NCBI RefSeq assembly: GCF_026225065.1
Contig: NZ_JAMFSB010000391.1
Location: forward strand, 1-36,635
From: Paraburkholderia sp.
Lineage (GTDB): Bacteria; Pseudomonadota; Gammaproteobacteria; Burkholderiales; Burkholderiaceae
Length of the DNA stretch: 36,635 nt
Reading direction: 5' to 3'
Notes under the pieces: model-generated
Seen by the model: the letters and a program-made list of their open reading frames with translations, nothing else
What the model was told of the DNA's origin: nothing
Databases searched by the model: none
Program-made: the position numbers and the translations under genes
Shown here: piece after piece, positions 32,069 through 36,635 of the stretch
Position numbering within the stretch: the stretch's first letter is position 1
Layout of the letters: each line of letters opens with the position of its first letter

Positions 32069-34405
32069 TCAATACGTGTGGCCGAGCTGGAGGTAGAAGT
32101 TGTTCCGCCCACTCGGGGCGAATGCCACCCCCAGATAAATCGGTCCAAACGCCGTGGTTGTGCTGGTGAAGAACGTGACGCTGCGTTTTAGCGGTCCGCC
32201 GCCGTATTGAATCTCGCCGTCCCACACGTTGCCTGCTTCGAGGCTCATACCGGCGAACAACGCGTGGAATGGCGATGCGGTAAACGTCGTAAGCTCGTTC
32301 ATGTACGTAACCTGGCCGTAGAGCATCGAGTTGCCGGCCAGTTGATCGGCGGCATACGCGGACAGATGCTGGAAGCCGCCGAGCGTGAAGCCGAACGGAT
32401 TGACCGGGTTGACGTTCTGGAAGTCTTTGCCGGCCTCGATGCTGGCGTTGAGGCTGTTACGCCCATAGCTCGCGGCCACCAACGCTTTGCCGTAAGCCTC
32501 GGTGAATCTGTTCTGCGATTGCGCGAACAGCGAACGTTCGCCGCGCAGTTCCAGGTAATAGCCCTTGCGCGCGAACAGCGGGTCGTCGAGCTGGTCGATC
32601 ACGAGACGCGCGCGCGCCGTGAACTCGCGGCCATAGATGTCGGGATATTCCAGTTGGAGCGCGCCGTTTTCATCGTAGTACTGCCCGTTGTATTGCGGCG
32701 ACCCGAAGCCGTGCGCGTATGCAAGACCCACCCGGAAGTCACCGAGGTTCGCGAGCGGTAGACCGAAGTCGAGGCCGGCCCGTTCAGTCTGCTCCTGATA
32801 CTGGGTGAGCTTGATGTAAGGGTCGTCCTGATAGATGTTCGCGTAGCTGCGCTGAAACTCCACATACGGCGCGACGTAATAGCCAAACGAATCCGAGAGC
32901 GGTTGCCGCAGCTCGGCATGCAGCGCGAGCATATCGCTGCCCACCGTGCCGTCGATCAACCCCTCCAGTCCCGACGATGTCAGCCACGGCCGGCGGTACC
33001 CCACATGCAGGCGGAAGCCGCCTACGTCCGAAGAACTCGCCGACAGGCCGAGGCCGAACAGCAGGAAGTTAGGTCCCCACGATTTGTCGTTGGCATCGAT
33101 TACGAGCGTGTGTTCGTCACCGTCGCTAACCAGTTGCTGCGTTACGCTTTCGAAGTCGCCCGCCGTGGTGAGGGCGAGCAGGTCCTGGTTGAGCGCCTTG
33201 GGATCATAGACGTCGCCGGCGTGGACGTGCAGCGCTTCGACGATACGCCGCTCGGGCACCGGGCCATGCGACTTGACGACGATGCGCGTGATCCGCACCG
33301 GCTTCACGACAGGCGTCATATGCGCGGCACGCCACGCGGCGTAATCTTGCGGCGACAGCGCGAGATGCTGCAGCTTCGGCAACGCGGCGCGAGCCGCGGC
33401 TTCGCCGGCTGCGATCGCCTGCGGGGCGTTGGCGAAGTCAGTGAAGCTGAGCGATCCGAGGGACGGCGTGATCAGCACGTCATCTGCATCGAGCTGTTTG
33501 CGTTGTTGCGCGACGTTCTGATGAATCAGGATGCCTATCATCTGCTGCATGACGTCGGCGGGCGAGGCGAGCGCGTCGAGCGGACGCAGCGGCGAGCCGA
33601 TATCGACTGCGATCACCACTTGCGCGCCCATGTCGCGCGCGGTTTCGATCGGCAGGTTGCTGACGATGCCACCGTCCACCAGCGTGCGGCCGTCCACCAC
33701 CGTCGGCGCGAACAGGCCCGGCAGCGCAATGCTGGCGCGGATGGCTAGCGGCAACGAGCCCTTCTCGAGTACGACCTTCTCACCGGTTTGCAGATCCGTA
33801 GCGATGGCGCGGAACGGAATCGGCAAATGGTTGAACGAGATATTGGCGGATACCGCCGAGGTCCAGTCCTGCAGCAAGGCCTGCAAACGGTTGCCTTGCA
33901 CGAGGCCTGGCGCCAGCCTGAAACCGTTAGCGTTAAAGCCTAAAGCGGGGCTGCCCGCGTAGAGCTCCTCGTCCTCACGTTGCGACTGGGGGAGATCGGC
34001 GCGCTCGACCACATCGAAAGCGATGTCGGCCAGGTTCACCTGGCCGAGGCGGTTTTGCATTTCCTGCGCGGTCATCCCGCTCGCGTACAGGCCGCCAACC
34101 ACCGAACCCATGCTGGTGGCGGCGATACAGTCGACCGGAATGCGATTTTCTTCGAGTACCTTTAGCACCCCCAGGTGGGCATAGCCGCGCGCGCCGCCGC
34201 CGGACAGCACCAGGCCGACAGCAGGACGGCCGGCCGGGCCGCCGTCAGGCGTGCAGGCGGCGTCCGCTGCGCGGGCGGATTTCACGAAGGAGGTAAGGGC
34301 GAGCGCCAGCAACGTGGCGGCGCAAAGCAGACGGGTGGGGGCATGGCAGAGCCTTGTGTATGCCTTCGTTAGTGGTTTTTTTGGGCTCGCCAAGACTGGG
34401 ATCAT
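32069..34405 (-). CDS. Patatin-like phospholipase with POTRA and outer-membrane beta-barrel (PlpD-type, type Vd autotransporter)
   Basis: 778 aa from the ATG at 34405. A GTG nine bases earlier is also possible. A signal sequence (about 24-47, ending SARA-AD) leads into the patatin domain (about 62-350) with oxyanion loop SGGGARGYAH, nucleophile S98 in AATSMGSVVGGLYASG and the catalytic D244 in VDGGIVSNLP. A POTRA domain lies near 375-440, followed by a 16-strand-type barrel to the C-terminus (ending FYLQLGHTY, with a terminal aromatic). The elbow reads A-x-S-x-G instead of G-x-S-x-G. PlpD-type proteins are surface or secreted lipases. It is convergent with the histidine kinase. Confidence 0.9.
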   Translation of the reverse strand: MIPVLASPKKPLTKAYTRLCHAPTRLLCAATLLALALTSFVKSARAADAACTPDGGPAGRPAVGLVLSGGGARGYAHLGVLKVLEENRIPVDCIAATSMGSVVGGLYASGMTAQEMQNRLGQVNLADIAFDVVERADLPQSQREDEELYAGSPALGFNANGFRLAPGLVQGNRLQALLQDWTSAVSANISFNHLPIPFRAIATDLQTGEKVVLEKGSLPLAIRASIALPGLFAPTVVDGRTLVDGGIVSNLPIETARDMGAQVVIAVDIGSPLRPLDALASPADVMQQMIGILIHQNVAQQRKQLDADDVLITPSLGSLSFTDFANAPQAIAAGEAAARAALPKLQHLALSPQDYAAWRAAHMTPVVKPVRITRIVVKSHGPVPERRIVEALHVHAGDVYDPKALNQDLLALTTAGDFESVTQQLVSDGDEHTLVIDANDKSWGPNFLLFGLGLSASSSDVGGFRLHVGYRRPWLTSSGLEGLIDGTVGSDMLALHAELRQPLSDSFGYYVAPYVEFQRSYANIYQDDPYIKLTQYQEQTERAGLDFGLPLANLGDFRVGLAYAHGFGSPQYNGQYYDENGALQLEYPDIYGREFTARARLVIDQLDDPLFARKGYYLELRGERSLFAQSQNRFTEAYGKALVAASYGRNSLNASIEAGKDFQNVNPVNPFGFTLGGFQHLSAYAADQLAGNSMLYGQVTYMNELTTFTASPFHALFAGMSLEAGNVWDGEIQYGGGPLKRSVTFFTSTTTAFGPIYLGVAFAPSGRNNFYLQLGHTY

Positions 34406-34862
34406 GCGCTTCACAACTATAGGAAAAACCGAGAGATTACATGGTTTTACAGTTGATTACTGAGGTTCCTGTGTGGGCGGCGCGCCGGGCACGGATTTTT
34501 GGTCCTTTTCGCCGTCGAAGCGGTTAAGCCAGACGGTACCGATTCCCCCCGGTCAATGCCTGCTGTACGTCCGGTTTGCTTGGATATCGGGAAGCGAAGA
34601 GAAATAGTTTGTTATGCGAATCAGTATTTAAAGCTCAAAATTTGTTTGACATTGTTTTAACGATTGTTGTCTTGCAATGCATTTTTACATTGGTCATTAT
34701 TCTGACCATACTAACGCTGTTGACGTTTTAGCCTGCCCGGTCTCTCCGCGGCTCGCGCGGCGGAAAGTTGTCGGTACGGTCCGTTTAGGTAGGAATACAG
34801 ATTAAATAGAACGATCGTACGATGAGGCGTGTAGCATGGAAACAACTCGGGGATGGTGAAAT
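34406..34862. promoter_or_regulatory. AT-rich divergent intergenic region
   Basis: No gene is visible in these 457 bp. Between about 34600 and 34735 the DNA is far more AT-rich than the rest of the window, with TTTGACA (34645-34651) and several TTG/TTT runs that look promoter-like. An inverted repeat TGGTCA-N6-TGACCA lies at 34691-34708. On the left side, AAAACC (34425-34430) and GGTTTT (34443-34448) are inverted around 12 bp in front of the patatin gene. Confidence 0.45.
34691..34708. promoter_or_regulatory. Putative LysR operator
   Basis: TGGTCA-TTATTC-TGACCA is a perfect inverted repeat that fits the T-N11-A layout of LysR-type sites. It lies 155 bp before the LysR gene, in the AT-rich segment. 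Confidence 0.45.
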
Positions 34863-35807
34863 ATGGAAAGGCTCGATGACCTCCTCCTGTTTGCAGAGGT
34901 GGTTCAGAAAGCAGGGTTCGCGGCCGCCGCGCGCAGTCTCGGGATGCAGCGTTCCAAGGTGAGCCGCCGCGTGGCAGAGTTGGAGCAACGCATGGGTGTG
35001 CGCCTGCTCCAGCGCAACACGCGCTGCATATCTCTGACCACGGTCGGTGAGCAGATCTATGCACACGCACGCAAGCTCGCCGATGAGGCGCGGGCTGCCT
35101 TTAGCGTTGCAGCGGAGATGAATGGAGAACCGCGCGGTGTACTGCGCATCACTGCCCCGGCGACGTTTTCGGCCGCGGCCTTGATGCCGGTGATTGCCGA
35201 ATTTTGCCGTCTGTACCCACAAGTCGATTTCCTGATCGACACCCGCAACTGGGTGCCCGATCTTATCGCGGAAGGTTTCGACCTGGGGTTTTGTGCACAG
35301 ACTGGGCCGCTTGCGGACTCGAGCCTGGTGGCCCGGACCATTGGCGACGTCCCCATGATCATGGCCATCAGTCCGGCCCTGCTGGAGCAGTGCGGGCAAC
35401 TATCGCATCCCGACCAGTTAGCCGGATTCAGATTGTTCGCGCGCGCGGCACAGGCCGGCGTAAAGACGCTTCGGTTCCTTCATCCGGAGCATGGTAGGCA
35501 CGTCGTTGAGTACACACCGCACTTGATGACGGGAAGCGTTGCGGTCTTGCAGGCCGGGGTCATCGCAGGGATTGGGGCGGCCTGTATGCCGCGCCACTTA
35601 TGTGAAGATGCGCTGCGCGCGAACTGGTTGGTCGACGCGTTCAAGGTTCAGGCAGGGTGGCAACCGGAACCCACAACGATGTATGCAATGCTGCCTGCGC
35701 GTCGGGGTGCGACCGTATCGACGCGCCTGTTTCTGGAGTTTGCCCTTCCCAAACTCGCACTGGCCATGCGCAACGAGCTGGATTCCGTGACCCGTGTCGT
35801 GGCGTAG
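34863..35807 (+). CDS. LysR-family transcriptional regulator
   Basis: 314 aa. The N-terminal helix-turn-helix (2-60) reads LLLFAEVVQKAGFAAAARSLGMQRSKVSRRVAELEQRMGVRLLQRNTR. The co-inducer domain follows (about 92-300), with GVLRITAPATFSAAALMP, the NWVPDLIAEGFDLGF block and VLQAGVIAGIGAACMP. The pattern DLIAEGFDLGF and the sequence around it match the large subgroup of proteobacterial LysR proteins often linked to quinone or aromatic reductases. The target is unknown. The patatin gene is divergent from it, 457 bp away. Confidence 0.88.
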   Translation: MERLDDLLLFAEVVQKAGFAAAARSLGMQRSKVSRRVAELEQRMGVRLLQRNTRCISLTTVGEQIYAHARKLADEARAAFSVAAEMNGEPRGVLRITAPATFSAAALMPVIAEFCRLYPQVDFLIDTRNWVPDLIAEGFDLGFCAQTGPLADSSLVARTIGDVPMIMAISPALLEQCGQLSHPDQLAGFRLFARAAQAGVKTLRFLHPEHGRHVVEYTPHLMTGSVAVLQAGVIAGIGAACMPRHLCEDALRANWLVDAFKVQAGWQPEPTTMYAMLPARRGATVSTRLFLEFALPKLALAMRNELDSVTRVVA

Positions 35808-35929
35808 CCGGGCGCTCTGATCCACCACCGCGCTACCTGTCGTGCTGCACCCCTCAGACAGCTACAATGCCCTCAGAAACCAGTTATCCGCCTGCCATGC
35901 CGCAGCAAAACGGGTCTGGCCGACTCTCC

Positions 35930-35957
35930 GGGAATAAAAACGACGTACCGGCAGTCT
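35930..35957 (+). promoter_or_regulatory. Putative ECF-type autopromoter
   Basis: GGGAATAA (35930-35937) and GTCT (35954-35957) are 16 bp apart, a common layout for ECF sigma promoters (GGAAT-type -35 and GTC-type -10). It lies 45 bp before the sigma gene, as expected for autoregulation. Confidence 0.45.
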
Positions 35958-36001
35958 GCTAGTTATCGGTTACGGATAGGGGTTACCGCAGGGATTTCAC
36001 A

Positions 36002-36544
36002 ATGGCCGATCCAATCATCGCCAAGCGGTTCGAGGCGCTGCTATTGCCTCATATGAATTCGGCCTTCAATGTTGCGCGTTGGCTGACCCGTAACGATCAG
36101 GACGCCCAGGACGTGGTCCAGGAGGCGTATCTGCGGGCGTTCCGCTATTTCGGCGGATTCCGCGGCGAGGACGCGCGCGCCTGGTTATTGAGCATCGTGC
36201 GTAATACCTTCTACACGTGGCACCAGCAGAACCGGGATCACGCAGCGGACACCACGGAATTCGAGGAAGAGATGCACAGCCTCGAAGAAATCGGCGCGGC
36301 CGGGCAGGACGACAGTCCCGAAGCGGCGCTGATTCGCAGCCAGAGCCAGAAGCGAGTGCACAAGGCGCTGCGCAGCTTGCGTCTGGAATTCCGGGAGGTG
36401 GTAGTGCTGCGGGAGCTTGAAGACTTGTCATACAAGGAAATCGCCGCCATCGTGGGCATCCCGATGGGAACCGTGATGTCTCGCCTCGGGCGCGGCCGAC
36501 AGCAGCTTGCGGCGCTGCTCGCACCGACAGATCAGGAGGCGTGA
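36002..36544 (+). CDS. ECF RNA polymerase sigma factor
   Basis: 180 aa. Region 2 (about 12-80) has NVARWLTRNDQDAQDVVQEAYLRAFRYFGGF and AWLLSIVRNTFYTW. Region 4 (about 118-172) has VHKALRSLRLEFREVVVLRELEDLSYKEIAAIVG and GTVMSRLGRGRQQLAALL. An acidic linker joins them. It overlaps the following anti-sigma gene by one base (TGATG). AGGGA stands 8 bases before the ATG. The target genes are not readable from the sequence. Confidence 0.93.
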   Translation: MADPIIAKRFEALLLPHMNSAFNVARWLTRNDQDAQDVVQEAYLRAFRYFGGFRGEDARAWLLSIVRNTFYTWHQQNRDHAADTTEFEEEMHSLEEIGAAGQDDSPEAALIRSQSQKRVHKALRSLRLEFREVVVLRELEDLSYKEIAAIVGIPMGTVMSRLGRGRQQLAALLAPTDQEA

Positions 36545-36635
36545 TGGATCACGAACAGGCGTTTGAATTACTGCCGGGCTATATCGACGAGGAACTGAGT
36601 TTGTCCGAGGCGCTCGAGTTTGAGCGTCATCTGGC
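36544..36635 (+). CDS. Anti-sigma factor, zf-HC2 type (partial, cut by window end)
   Basis: Only about 30 residues are in the window: MDHEQAFELLPGYIDEELSL, then SEALEFERHLA. The spacing L-P-x-Y-x-D-E-L then F-E-x-H-L is the start of a zinc-finger HC2 anti-sigma domain, which normally continues with C-x2-C. AGGAGG in the end of the sigma gene is its ribosome site, and the start codon overlaps the sigma stop. It probably binds the ECF sigma factor. Confidence 0.8.
   Translation, partial: MDHEQAFELLPGYIDEELSLSEALEFERHL

Noticed and set aside
1..36635. CRISPR arrays, tRNA or rRNA genes, insertion sequences
   Set aside because: I saw no regularly spaced repeats, cloverleaf or rRNA-like sequence, and no transposase motif in any frame.

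Overview
The window is a high-GC stretch of a betaproteobacterial chromosome. The protein sequences look most like Burkholderia/Paraburkholderia or close relatives. The evidence is the style of the phn cluster with a DUF1045 gene, PcaR-type regulation of a PcaF thiolase, tight ATGA/TGATG overlaps and G/C-ending codons. There are no rRNA or tRNA genes, insertion sequences, phage genes or CRISPR arrays that I can see. It reads as a mosaic of catabolic cassettes for sugar acids, phosphonates, tetronates and aromatics, plus sensing and envelope genes.

Layout. (1) 107-4766: sugar-acid cassette with a ManD-family dehydratase, an IdnD-like dehydrogenase, an MFS acid-sugar transporter and a GntR/FCD regulator. 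The regulator gene overlaps a TIGR04222-like membrane protein gene (4763-5587). (2) 5645-10149, minus strand: four uncharacterised genes encoding an exported/membrane protein, a small membrane protein, a membrane-anchored protein ending in two ribosomal L7/L12 C-terminal-like domains, and a protein with a basic amphipathic tail. This is the best candidate here for an undescribed system. (3) 10218-18500: C-P lyase cluster. phnGHIJKLM runs on the minus strand, divergent from phnF, a DUF1045 2H phosphoesterase and phnN. A perfect 18-bp palindrome of HutC type lies in the divergent promoter. An M20 amidohydrolase follows. (4) 19913-28211: pcaR (minus) and pcaF (plus) flank a complete tetronate cassette (FCD regulator, ltnD, otnK, otnC, otnI, denD). 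A 36-bp PcaR-like inverted repeat precedes pcaF, and a strong intrinsic terminator follows it. (5) 28435-32013: an exported small protein, an OmpR-type response regulator, an alpha/beta hydrolase and a histidine kinase. (6) 32069-36635: a patatin-POTRA-beta-barrel protein (type Vd), a LysR regulator, and an ECF sigma factor with its anti-sigma gene cut by the window edge.

How the parts work together. The phn block holds the core enzymes that turn alkylphosphonates into 5-phosphoribosyl cyclic phosphate, but neither a phnCDE transporter nor phnP is present. The DUF1045 2H protein is a plausible replacement for PhnP. The otn/den block carries L-threonate and D-erythronate through 2-oxo- and 3-oxo-tetronate to dihydroxyacetone phosphate, without a transporter in the window. 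The ManD/IdnD block resembles L-gulonate or L-idonate pathways but lacks the linking keto-reductase. All assignments come from reading the sequence. No database search was run.
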